Below, in pieces: positions 8,633 to 17,800 of a stretch of DNA of 64,000 bases. The first letter of the stretch is position 1, and every line of letters starts with the position of its first letter. The notes beneath the pieces are model-generated. The model saw nothing but the letters and a program-made list of their open reading frames with translations, ran no database searches and was not told the DNA's origin. The position numbers and the translations under genes are program-made. This DNA is from Pelotomaculum_C sp050950345 (lineage in GTDB: Bacteria > Bacillota > Desulfotomaculia > Desulfotomaculales > Pelotomaculaceae), in contig JBMNHK010000010.1 of NCBI GenBank assembly GCA_050950345.1, forward strand, positions 142,312 to 206,311, in the 5' to 3' direction.

Positions 8633-8749
8633 ATGGCAGATTTTATATCAGAAGGCACAGGTGCCGGTTTTGGCAACTGGGGATTTATTCTCTTCTTAAT
8701 CTTTATTCTGATTATCTTTGGAGTTGGGTTCTGGGGTGGTTGTGTTTAA
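8633..8749 (+). CDS. 38-aa YjcZ-like single-span membrane peptide
   Basis: The short frame starts ATG GCA GAT behind AAGGGGG about 8 nt upstream and ends TAA at 8747-8749. The product has a Gly-rich N-terminus (GTGAGFGNWG) and one long hydrophobic span (FILFLIFILIIFGVGFW), ending GGCV. This is the layout of the tiny YjcZ/YtzM-type membrane proteins that spore formers carry in several copies and that are made in sporulating cells; their exact role is not known. Its position right after two SASP genes supports a spore context. Family assignment is by pattern, not by search. Confidence 0.75.
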   Translation: MADFISEGTGAGFGNWGFILFLIFILIIFGVGFWGGCV

Positions 8750-8783
8750 GATATGAAATATATAAAATCCACCCTGATGAAAC

Positions 8784-8813
8784 ACCAGGCTGTCAGCAGA
8801 TGGCCTGGTTTCA
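8784..8813 (+). terminator. Probable terminator after the 38-aa gene
   Basis: ACCAGGC and GCCTGGT pair around a 12-nt loop, followed by a short T-rich stretch. Confidence 0.55.
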
Positions 8814-8985
8814 TAATTATTAACAAGGACTAAATAAATATATCGTTATTTCTCTATTGCTTAATTCTTTGGTAATATAATATTATATAAGATAGGTATT
8901 GTAGATAGGTAAGGAAAGCAGTGTGGCAATATCTGTTGGCGGCCAACAAGCAGATATAAAAATATATTGAAAGAGTTGATATTAA

Positions 8986-9300
8986 ATGAAAGCAGAATTT
9001 GACGCAGCTAAAGCTAAATCACTTATAGGTAAAACTGTTGTTGTTGGTTTTACTTACATTGACGAGAATGACAAATTAATTGACCAGGATCAATTTCATG
9101 GTTCAATCAAAAATTTCAATGAAAGAATTTGTGTTGTGAAGATTACAGGTACTGATAATGAAATAACTTTACCACCGGTACTTGAGGCATTTTCAGAAGC
9201 CTCCAAGGGTGAATACCGCAATGTTAAGACCGGTGAGGTCATGATTGATCCGGATCTTTCAGCTGCCTGGACTATAAGAGTGCCGACGCATTCTAAGTAA
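8986..9300 (+). CDS. Conserved hypothetical protein, 104 aa
   Basis: I do not recognise a named family. The protein is soluble, with alternating beta segments (TVVVGFTYIDEND, RICVVKIT, WTIRVPT) and a central LPPVLEAFSEAS helix; the GEYRNVKTGEVMIDPDLSAAW end looks strongly conserved in character. A small hairpin with arms ATATCTG (8929-8935) and CAGATAT (8951-8957) lies in its leader, and a good terminator follows. It appears to be a single-gene unit. Confidence refers to being a real gene. Confidence 0.75.
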   Translation: MKAEFDAAKAKSLIGKTVVVGFTYIDENDKLIDQDQFHGSIKNFNERICVVKITGTDNEITLPPVLEAFSEASKGEYRNVKTGEVMIDPDLSAAWTIRVPTHSK

Positions 9301-9341
9301 AATTTTAGTTGCTAAACATTACTTTCATCTTTTATGGGGGT

Positions 9342-9385
9342 AAAACAAGGAAGATAGGATTGATCCAAACTTCCTTGTTTTTTAT
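9342..9385 (+). terminator. Rho-independent terminator of the 104-aa gene
   Basis: AAAACAAGGAAG (9342-9353) pairs with CTTCCTTGTTTT (9370-9381), then T-rich sequence. Confidence 0.85.
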
Positions 9386-9471
9386 TTGTAAAATTATTAT
9401 TAGGAAAAATACAATGTCGAATTGTGCATGATATTATTGTTTATCTATCGTTGTCTAAAAGGGGACTGAAG

Positions 9472-10221
9472 ATGCCAAAGAATAATCAACAAAAATTTTT
9501 GCTAAAAGCTAAGCGGGCTATATACGATTATGGAATGATCGAGGATGATGACCGGATAGCTGTAGGATTATCTGGAGGTAAGGATAGTGTAACCCTGCTT
9601 TATACTCTTTATCTGCTGAAAAAATCGTTGCCCGTAAAATTTGAAATAGAAGCTGTATTTATAAACCCTGGTTGGCCAATAGATATACAGGTAATAGTTG
9701 AATTTTGCCATAAATTAAATGTACCTTTTCATATTGTAGAAACAGATATCGGCAAAATAGTTTTTGAAGAAAGAAAGGATGGCAATCATTGTGCTCTATG
9801 TTCACATCTGCGCCGCGGTGCTTTACATAGTAAAGCACTTGAACTTGGATGCAGAAAAGTAGCATTAGGGCATCATCTTGACGATGTTATTGAAACATAT
9901 TTTTTGAATATGATTTATACTGGACAGATGCGTGTTTTTGCGCCAGCTACCTTTCTGGATCGTACGGGTTTGACCATGATCAGGCCTATGGTTTACCACC
10001 CTGTTGAGGAAATCGTGGCTTTTATGGAAGCAGAGGGATTACCACATGTCGAAAATTATTGCCCGGCAAACGGATACACCAACAGAGATGTCATAAAAAG
10101 TTTTCTAAATGATATAATAAAACGTTTCCCTGATTTTAAAGCTCGTTTTCTTACTTCTCTCAAAATTTTCGATAGTAAAAATCTATGGCCAAAGGCCCTG
10201 CCTAAAAAAGGGAATAGCTAA
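9472..10221 (+). CDS. TtcA-family PP-loop ATPase (tRNA thiolation type)
   Basis: ATP pyrophosphatase of the TtcA/TilS superfamily. It has the PP-loop SGGKDSVTLLY near residue 35 and the CALCSHLRRG (CxxC) element near residue 104 that in TtcA holds an iron-sulfur cluster and binds the tRNA substrate. HHLDD is also present. TtcA makes 2-thiocytidine in tRNA; several paralogs with unknown targets share these motifs, and here only one Cys (NYCPANG) is visible at the distal site, so the exact target is uncertain. I start at ATG 9472 because AAAAGGGG precedes it; the upstream ATG at 9424 has no ribosome site. The product is 249 aa and cytosolic. Confidence 0.8.
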   Translation: MPKNNQQKFLLKAKRAIYDYGMIEDDDRIAVGLSGGKDSVTLLYTLYLLKKSLPVKFEIEAVFINPGWPIDIQVIVEFCHKLNVPFHIVETDIGKIVFEERKDGNHCALCSHLRRGALHSKALELGCRKVALGHHLDDVIETYFLNMIYTGQMRVFAPATFLDRTGLTMIRPMVYHPVEEIVAFMEAEGLPHVENYCPANGYTNRDVIKSFLNDIIKRFPDFKARFLTSLKIFDSKNLWPKALPKKGNS

Positions 10222-10610
10222 CCATTAATTGGCTTTACAGCTAGTATTATTGCTATATAATTTTATTATCACTAATGGTTATATTGTAGTTATATGATTA
10301 TAATGATATTAAACACTGTTATCGAACTAGACCATATTATCTAAATGTGACACAATTGGAACAGGGTGGAAAGGGTGAAGAGGATGGTTGCCAGGAAATA
10401 AGCTTGTTTGAGGGTCTATAATAAGAAGCGAATTTTTGGTCCTTAATATAATCTATTTGCGGTATAAATATAGATTCATATGAGTAATAATGAGCGTTAT
10501 GTATGTATATTTTCTCTAATTGATCTAAACTCAATTAATAGGGTTTTATAGACTGTATTGACGGTCTATTTTTTAATTAGAAATTTTTAATAAAAAAGGA
10601 TAATTCTGAA
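10222..10610. other. Intergenic stretch before the first IS element, no gene seen
   Basis: AT-rich sequence without a convincing reading frame or ribosome site. ATAGAC (10548-10553) and GTCTAT (10564-10569) followed by a T-run look like a terminator at 10548-10575, but no transcript that it would end can be identified. A small ATTGA/TCAAT repeat lies just upstream. Confidence 0.5.
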
Positions 10611-10760
10611 TGTCAACGAAAAAGTTTACCATATGATATTGAATTTGTTTACCACCAATGATACTCAAAAAGTTTACCACCAGTGATACTGAATTTGTTT
10701 ACCACAGGGGGCTTAAAAACGGGAAAACACTAACAGAAAAGCATTTCCCCATTGTGATAA

Positions 10761-11509
10761 TTAGTTGGAAGATAAGCTCCCAGGATCGGCTCTGTATGGG
10801 CGCTCCGAATTCATATTCAAGACATGGGACCTGAAGGTCAGCCTGTCGATTAAAGCCGTTAGCATGGTAGTATTCTCAAACATTGTGACCCAATCCGAGA
10901 ATTTCAGGTTTGTTGACACAATAACACTCTGACGTTCTGACCGGTCAGCAATGACCTTGAATAATAGCTCGGACTGGTGGCGATTAAAAGTCAAATAACT
11001 CAGTTCATCGATAATGAGCAGTTCTGCCTTGGATATTTGCTTTTCCAGCTTTAATAGCTTCTTGTATTCCTGAGCTTCAATTCGTTGGAAAGATTGGCGG
11101 CCGTATAGAACTTCACATTCATCCCCTGCATACAGGCTTTGATACCTAAAGCAATTGATAAATGCGTCTTCCCGGTTCCCGGATTACCAATCATTACAAT
11201 ATTTTGTCGTTTACTAACAAAATCACAGCTGGCAAGTTCCCGAATAAAGGCCTCATTTATGTGTTCAAAACGACTAAAGTCCAGCTCGTCCATAGTCTTG
11301 ATGTAGGGGAAGCCGGCTGTACGGATCTTGCGCCGCTGGCTGCTCTCCATGCGGGAGTCAAGTTCCATTTTCATAAGGGCAATCAGAAAATCCTCATATC
11401 CCCGGTCAGGTCCCAACTGCCGCAGTACATCTTCATAACGGTTAAAGGTCGGGGTGCGTAACTGTTTAGCGTATAGCTCTATCGTCTGTGCATTTACATT
11501 CATTGTCAT
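10761..11509 (-). pseudogene. istB: istB helper ATPase, broken by a -1 frameshift
   Basis: IstB is the AAA+ ATPase that assists IstA in target selection. The N-terminal part (11509 to about 11080) has the Walker A IGNPGTGKTHLSIALG, then the frame runs into a stop at 11051. The rest continues in another frame (EAQEYKKLLK... IIDELSYL, ...LTALIDRLTFRS) down to 10761. The shift lies near 11075-11085 in the AANLSNEL region. No slippery heptamer is visible there, so this looks like a mutation or sequence error rather than programmed frameshifting. The element is then unable to move by itself unless helped by another IstB. Confidence 0.8.
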
Positions 11510-12987
11510 GCCACCCCAAATCTTTTATCATACTTAGTTAAGTCAGTTGGGGTCACGGCAATCTCCTTTTCAAGGTGAATATCATGAGCCGGGAGCGACT
11601 CATGGAGATAACTCCGGATCATATCCACAGTAGGAACAATGCCACCGGGAAGTGAATGTTTTATGGCAAGGATATATTCTTCGCCATAATCAACACACAG
11701 CCGTAGAAGTTTGACCATCTCCTTGTTGCCACCAGGTAGTCGTCTGCCCCATTCTAACAACTCCTGAGTCACATTTTCTTTTACCGGTTTAGCCTGGAAC
11801 ACAGATCTCGGCTTGCGTTCCAAAAGATCGATGTAATGTTCTAACTGATATTGGGTTTTTCCGGAGCCGTAAATCCTGGGGTAGGTGGCTATGACCTGGC
11901 CAGCATTTAAGATACTGATAGAGTTGGCATAGCCTTTTACAGTGACTTCTTTGCGGAGGTACCGGGTTGGCACCGAGTAGTTGTTTTTCTCAAAGCGCAC
12001 CGTAGAAAAGTCATCTACTTTGGCAATAACTGTTTTGCTCGTATCATAGCGATAACCTGGAATCGGGGTGAGCAGCTTGCATTCTTCCTGATACAAATAC
12101 ATAACCGGGTGTTGGCGGTTTTCCACGTGATGATTCTGCCGGTAAGAGAGGCATTCGTTCCGGAGCCGGTTGTTCAGTTCCTCTATGTCTGCAACCCTGG
12201 GTACCGGAACAAAGAAGTTCCTTCGTGAGTAGCCAACGAGATTTTCAACCAGGCCTTTTTCGTTCCCTCTAGCCGGATTACAAAAGTCGGTAGCAAAAGC
12301 ATAGTGAGCACTAAAGGCCAGGTATTTATCTTGTGGCTTAGCATAGAGCCCAAAACCTTCTTTTACCGCTACTTTGGCATTGTCAAAAAGCACACGTTTG
12401 GGAACGCCCCCAAAGAAATCAAACATCAGTTGCTGGGCTTCTAAAAAGGTTTCAGAATTGGCGGCACGGTAAGCTTGTACAAAGATATCGCAGCTGTAAC
12501 ACAGCCTGCCGCAGAATATGTATACCTTTGTTTTCTGTCCATCCAGATAGATAGTTGCTTCGCCCCAGTCAATCTGGACTGCTTCACCGGGAGCATATGA
12601 CAGGGGAACACAACTCTGGGGTGGAACTGTCCGCTCCGCTTTCAGAACACGAACTGCCTTGCGGACGGTTGAATAGGAACCCTGAAAGCCTAATTCTTTA
12701 ACCAGGCGTTCGAATATCCGCTTGGCCGTATGCTTCTGTTTTTGCAGGTTCTCATCCTCATCCTCTTTGAAGCAGCTAAGGATGAATTGTTTTACCTGAT
12801 TCGTTATAACATTAGCGTCCCGTTGATATTCCTTGCGGAACTCGGGATGGGTGGCACCCTCACAATATTTTTTAACGGTCTGCCGGGCAATACCCAATCT
12901 TCTGGCAATGGACCGCATTGATTCGCCGTTTGCATAACGGGTTCTTATTTCTGAGTACATGTCCATTCCGATAATCACACCTTTCAC
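11506..12987 (-). CDS. istA: IS21-family transposase IstA
   Basis: The 493-aa protein has an N-terminal helix-turn-helix (MRSIARRLGIARQTVKKY) and an rve integrase core with the DDE triad in QIDWGE, LFDNAKV and KGLVENLVGY. The frame opens with GTG at 12987; a GTG at 12978 has the better distance (9 nt) from GGGGGA, so the true start may be 3 codons in. Its stop overlaps the istB start by 4 nt, the usual translational coupling in this family. The frame appears intact, in contrast to istB. Confidence 0.9.
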   Translation of the reverse strand: MKGVIIGMDMYSEIRTRYANGESMRSIARRLGIARQTVKKYCEGATHPEFRKEYQRDANVITNQVKQFILSCFKEDEDENLQKQKHTAKRIFERLVKELGFQGSYSTVRKAVRVLKAERTVPPQSCVPLSYAPGEAVQIDWGEATIYLDGQKTKVYIFCGRLCYSCDIFVQAYRAANSETFLEAQQLMFDFFGGVPKRVLFDNAKVAVKEGFGLYAKPQDKYLAFSAHYAFATDFCNPARGNEKGLVENLVGYSRRNFFVPVPRVADIEELNNRLRNECLSYRQNHHVENRQHPVMYLYQEECKLLTPIPGYRYDTSKTVIAKVDDFSTVRFEKNNYSVPTRYLRKEVTVKGYANSISILNAGQVIATYPRIYGSGKTQYQLEHYIDLLERKPRSVFQAKPVKENVTQELLEWGRRLPGGNKEMVKLLRLCVDYGEEYILAIKHSLPGGIVPTVDMIRSYLHESLPAHDIHLEKEIAVTPTDLTKYDKRFGVA

Positions 12988-13084
12988 TCCCCCTTGTAAA
13001 ACTCGGTTACATTTTACAAGAGGTTTGATGATAGGTGGTAAACTAATTCAGTATCAAAAGACCTTTAAGTGGCACACTTTTACA

Positions 13085-13790
13085 ATATCATTTATAGGAT
13101 AATCAGAAAATCATGCATAGCACTGTATATGCATGCATGTGACCGCCTTTCGGATGCGGTAACAAAATGGTTTGCCATAATAAATCCTGTTTTTCAGAAG
13201 AGTGGAGTGCGCATTATCGTTCTGGCAAAAAACTCAATCTAATTTCTTACCGGCATTACAATAACCTAAACTAAACGAAATATAAATAAACGATATGATC
13301 ATTACATGCCTATATGACCTAAATTAAGCGCTTATAATGCAGTTATTTTGCATTGTGGGCACTTATAGTTAATCCCTGCTTGGAAAGTAGGAATGCGCTT
13401 TATGCAATCGCGCTGCATAAAGTGTGTTTAATAAAGAAATATTAGATTAATGGATTGGCTGGGCTAGCTGGTGAGGTAAAAGTTCAAATATGTGCATAAT
13501 GAACTATAGTCTATCATCCAATATAGCAAGTCTACAGAGCTTGCATGGTTTGTAGTATTGCAGTGCTAAACTTGCAGGAGTGATTTTGGAGTGATCTAAT
13601 GAATAATAATATAATAATATGTATCTGGAGTAATATATTAGATAAAATAACGTTGATTGAGATATGAGTCCCTAAAACCCAATTGAGGAAAACAGTATTA
13701 TTGTTGGTAAAAAATATTGACGAATCGAAACAAACCATGATTACTGCTCTCGTTAATGCAGCAAAGGGTGGGCTAATAATTCGCAAAAGG
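13085..13790. other. 700-bp gap with hairpins, no convincing gene
   Basis: No frame here has a ribosome site and good composition. An 11-bp hairpin (one G-U pair) is formed by CGCTTTATGCA (13396-13406) and TGCATAAAGTG (13414-13424), and a small ACCGC/GCGGT repeat lies near 13142-13160. TGACGAA at 13718-13724 matches the Spo0A box pattern TGNCGAA, 77 nt before the response regulator start. A 36-codon frame ending at 13810 overlaps the regulator start and was not accepted. Confidence 0.45.
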
Positions 13791-13800
13791 CGTGGAGGCT

Positions 13801-14202
13801 ATGTCAAGTAATAATTGCATTTTAGTAGTTGATGACAACACAGGCATTTGTCTTCTTCTATCTGAAGTTCTAAAAGAAGAGGGATATAGTGTCGAAGTGG
13901 CAAACAATGGCTTAGAAGCTATTAATAAGGTTTTGCTAAGCCAGCCGGCGCTAATTCTATTGGATGCAAAAATGCCGGGCATGAGTGGTTTTAAGGTGCT
14001 GCATGAGATCAATAGAATCAACTCGCAGATACCTGTAGTAATGATGTCTGCTTATACCGAACTACCTAATGTTCAAGAAGCCAAGAAAAAAGGCGATATC
14101 CAGTATTATTTAAATAAGCCTTTTGATTTTGACAGATTGAAAGAAGTGATCAAAGGCATTGTTAGCAATAAGAATGGTACAACTAATAATCCAGCTTATT
14201 AA
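13801..14202 (+). CDS. Stand-alone response regulator receiver protein (Spo0F/CheY-like)
   Basis: The 133-aa single-domain receiver has the acidic pair in LVVDDN, the phosphoacceptor Asp in LLDAKMPG, the conserved Ser in MMSAYTE and the Lys-Pro switch in LNKPFDF. There is no output domain, so it passes phosphate on or acts by protein contact, as Spo0F or CheY do; the layout is closest to Spo0F but the partner kinase is not in the window. ATG 13801 has GGAGG only 2 nt upstream; an in-frame GTG at 13792 would add three residues, so the exact start is uncertain. A Spo0A-like box lies upstream. Confidence 0.88.
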   Translation: MSSNNCILVVDDNTGICLLLSEVLKEEGYSVEVANNGLEAINKVLLSQPALILLDAKMPGMSGFKVLHEINRINSQIPVVMMSAYTELPNVQEAKKKGDIQYYLNKPFDFDRLKEVIKGIVSNKNGTTNNPAY

Positions 14203-14421
14203 TTAACAGGGCAATAGTAGGACCCTGGAATTTATAAAAAATCAGCACAGGTTAACATAATATATATTATCGGAACATAAATAAACTTTTAAATATTGGT
14301 TTTATTTGTTGATTACGAACCATATAGTTTAAGTACTATGTTGCGATATTTATATTTTTATGAATTATCTATTACATAAACATACGCCATTTTGAATCAA
14401 GTTTTCCTCTCATATAAGCTC

Positions 14422-14646
14422 CTAGCTATTATGTTTCTTGTTTCCTTTTTGCTTAGGCCCTTCTTCCAAAGTTAATATGTCATCAATGATAATAGATTGA
14501 TAGTCAGCATCACTATTAATGCATGCGCTGCAATTGTTGCACAATTTTTCAGGGGCCAGATCGCAATACATACAATACTGACAATCATTACAAAGCTTAT
14601 GGTCATCCAGTATACATTTTTTGTATTTGTTATTATGACTTTTCAT
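14422..14646 (-). CDS. Cysteine-rich mini-protein, 74 aa, probably metal binding
   Basis: Ten Cys fall in CxxC-like spacing within about 35 residues (KKC, LCNDCQYCMYCDL, KLCNNCSAC), flanked by a basic N-terminus and an acidic then Lys-rich tail. Such spacing suggests a zinc or iron-sulfur binding fold. ATG 14646 is preceded by AAGGATG about 9 nt upstream, which supports expression. I know no name for the family. It reads toward the Spo0F-like gene (convergent) and lies upstream of the terminator end of nifJ. Confidence 0.7.
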   Translation of the reverse strand: MKSHNNKYKKCILDDHKLCNDCQYCMYCDLAPEKLCNNCSACINSDADYQSIIIDDILTLEEGPKQKGNKKHNS

Positions 14647-14748
14647 TGTTACATCATCCTTAATAATGGCATATCTAAGAATACCAAATTAATACTTGGT
14701 TTTTATAGGTGCAGTATTGCTAGGCTTAATCTATATCTATTATAGCCA

Positions 14749-14802
14749 ATTGCCGGCACAAAAACGGAGTGACAATTGTCACTCCGTTTCTTGTGCCGGC
14801 AA
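14749..14802 (-). terminator. Large double-stem terminator of nifJ
   Basis: Nearly perfect 54-nt palindrome: inner arms AACGGAGTGAC/GTCACTCCGTT with centre AATT, and outer arms TTGCCGGCACAA/TTGTGCCGGCAA. On the minus strand the inner stem is followed by TTTTT. The symmetry lets it act on both strands. Confidence 0.85.
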
Positions 14803-14808
14803 AATCAA

Positions 14809-17800
14809 CTAGCCTTGTGCCAATTTCTTGTATGTCTCGTATCTTTCCTTTGCATCTTCTTGAGTTTTTTGGAATAACGCTTCTGCTTGTTCTGGGAACA
14901 GTTTGGCAAGTGAGTTATAGCGAACTTCACCCATGATAAAACTTCTGAATTTATCCAGATCGGGTTCCTTTGAATCCAAAATGAAGGGGTTTTTACCTTC
15001 TTTCTTGAGTAAGGGATTATAACGGTATAGATGCCAGTAACCTGCTTTTACAGCCTTATCCATTTCTTCCATGCTCTTTGTCATGTTGATGCCATGGTTA
15101 GTACAAGGTGAGTAAGCGATAATAAGAGATGGACCTGGATACTCCTCAGCCTCTTTAAAAGCTTTAACGCATTGAGCTTTATCTGCGCCCATAGCGACTT
15201 GGGCAACATATACATAACCATAAGACATGGCCATAAGGCCTAGATCCTTTTTCTTGGTCTTTTTGCCTGCGGCGGCAAATTTAGCAACAGCTGCAGCAGG
15301 AGTTGCTTTAGAAGACTGACCACCAGTATTAGAGTATACTTCAGTATCTAATACAAGAATGTTGATGTCTTCTCCTGATGCTAGTACGTGATCTAAGCCG
15401 CCGTAACCGATATCATAAGCCCAACCGTCACCGCCGATAGCCCAATTGGATTTCTTGATCAAGAAATCCTTCCTGTCGGCAATTTCTTTCACTACAGGAC
15501 TTGTTTCACCTTCGAGTAACGGTAGAATTTTGGCTGTAGCTGCTTTGGATAATTCCGCATTATCCATGCCAGCCATCCACTCTTGGAAAGCATCCTTGAG
15601 TTCTTGAGAAATATCGAGGGATAATGCTTCTTGCATCAGGTCGGCAACTTTACTTCTAATCTTCCTAATGCCCAATAAATGACCCAAACCAAACTCCGCG
15701 CAGTCTTCAAACAAAGAGTTGGACCAGGCCGGACCCTTGCCTTCCGCATTAGTACAATAGGGCATGGAAGGCGCTGCGGCAGCCCAGATTGAAGAACAGC
15801 CGGTAGCGTTAGCTGCAATCATTCTATCTCCGAATAATTGGGTGGTAAGCTTAACGTAAGGAGTCTCACCACACCCGGCACAGGCTCCTGAAAATTCAAG
15901 TAAGGGTTGGCAGAACTGACTGCCCTTGACAGTGTATTTATTCCAAAGGTTTTCCTTTGTGGGTATAGTCATGGCATAGTCCCAGTTGGCGCTCTGAGCA
16001 TCCTTTTGGCTCTCCAGGCTTTCCATAACAAGCGCTTTTTCTTTAGCCGGACAACCATTAACACAAAGCTCACAACCCATGCAATCGAGAGGTGATACCT
16101 GAATACGGAATGATAATCCAGACAATTGTTTGCCAATAGCCGGAACAGTTTCAAATGTAGCCGGGGCACCCTGTAATTCTTCCTCATTTAACAGAAACGG
16201 TCTGATGGAGGCATGAGGACATACAAATGAGCACTGGTTGCATTGGATGCAGTTTTCTTTGATCCATCTGGGCACAAAGGATGCAACACCGCGTTTCTCA
16301 TATCTTGATGTTCCAGGAGGATAGGTTCCATCTTCTGTGCCAATAAAAGCGCTTACAGGCAAATTGTCACCTTCGAGTCTATTCATAGGCCGCATAATGT
16401 TTTTTATGAAATCAGGCTCATCTTTAAGTGCAACCACATCGTCCGGGAGGTTAGCCCAGGCGGCAGGTACGTCTATTTTAACCAAATTGTTTATACCTGC
16501 GTCAACTGCAGAATTGTTCATATTAACAACTTTTTCGCCTTTTCTACCGTAAGCTTTCTTGATTTGGTCTTTCATGTAACCAACGGCTTCATCGATGGGA
16601 ATCACCTTTGACAGGGTAAAGAAGGCAGATTGCATAATCATGTTGGTGCGGTTGCCCAGGCCCAGTTCCCTGGCAATATTAACGGCATTAATTGTGTAGA
16701 AATTAATATTGTGCTCAGCCAGGTATTTCTTCAACTTGTTGGGCAACTTCTCCTCCAGCTCTTCAGGTGTCCAAACGCAGTTTAGTAAGAATGTACCTCC
16801 ATCCTTTAAGCCTGCCGTAAGATCGTATAAGTTTACATAAGACTGGTTACTGCAGGAAATGAAATCCGCTGAAGCAATGGCATAGGGAGCTTTAATCGGC
16901 TTTTTGCCGAAGCGCAGGTGAGATATGGTAATGCCACCTGATTTCTTTGAATCATAAGCAAAATATGCCTGGGCAAAAAGGTCGGTATGGTCGCCGATAA
17001 TTTCGACTGCCTGTTTATTGGCGCCTACTGTTCCGTCGGAGCCAAGCCCGAAAAATTTGCATTGAATGGTGCCTTCCGGGGTAACATCAATTACTTCCGT
17101 TCTTGGTAGAGACGTAAAAGAAACATCATCAGTAATGCTTAAAGTAAAGCCGTTTTTGGGTTGATCTGCTTTTAAATTGGCAAAAACAGCCAGGATATCT
17201 GCAGGCAATGTGTCTTTTGAACCGAGCCCGTAACGTCCACCGACAATTAATGGCTTGAGCTCAGAGTTGTAGAATAAATTGCAAATATCTGTGTACAATG
17301 GTTCTCCAAGAGCGCCAGGTGTCTTAATCCGATCAAGAACAGCAATTTTCTTAACAGTTTTTGGCAGTACGTCAAAGAAGTATTTTGCCGAAAATGGCCT
17401 GTATAGGCGGACTTTAATAATTCCAACCTTCTCACCCCTGGCCATCAAGTAGTTAATTGTTTCTTCTGCTGTATCACAGACTGAACCCATGGCAACAATA
17501 ATATTTTCAGCATCAGGTGCGCCATGGTAGTCGAAGGGTTTATACTCTCTGCCGGTTAATCTGCCGATTTCTTTCATGTAATCTGCAACAATATCCGGCA
17601 CGGCTTCAAAATAAGGACTACATGCTTCTCTTGCCTGGAAGAAAACATCCGGGTTCTGGTTGGAGCCTCTGGTAACCGGGCGTTCTGGGTTTAGACCATT
17701 ATTGCGGAATGATCTTATGGCTTCCATGTCAACCAGTTTGGCAAAATCCTCGTAATCAATGGTTGCAATTTTTTGTTGTTCGTGCGAGGTCCTGAAGCCG

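Larger units (their letters stand above)
10611..13084 (-). mobile_element. IS21-family insertion sequence, copy with frameshifted helper gene
   Basis: It holds istA and istB on the minus strand between related ends. The left end starts TGTCAACG at 10611 and carries repeated blocks containing GTTTACC and GATAYTGAA (about 10623-10720); the right end has the same block inverted near 13034-13062. Multiple terminal repeats that bind the transposase are typical of IS21. The right boundary at about 13084 is placed on a TGT/ACA match and is uncertain; no target duplication is visible. The element differs from the pair at 44.9 and 60.0 kb. Confidence 0.8.

Noticed and set aside
10219..10281. TAACCATTA/TAATGGTTA inverted repeat as a terminator of the TtcA-family gene
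   Set aside because: The loop is about 45 nt and there is no T-run directly after it.
10337..10534. 65-aa minus-strand frame after the TtcA-family gene
   Set aside because: No ribosome site, low-complexity composition, and a long uncharacterised AT-rich region.
11075..11085. Programmed frameshift in istB
   Set aside because: No slippery heptamer or stimulating hairpin seen; IS21 istB is normally a single frame.
13532..13786. 84-aa hydrophobic minus-strand frame
   Set aside because: No ribosome site; hydrophobicity follows from AT-rich sequence; lies antisense to the regulator promoter region.
13701..13810. 36-codon frame ending VKNIDESKQT...RRGGYVK and overlapping the response regulator start
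   Set aside because: Only TTG starts, ribosome site too far, and no evidence beyond an open frame; kept only as a note.
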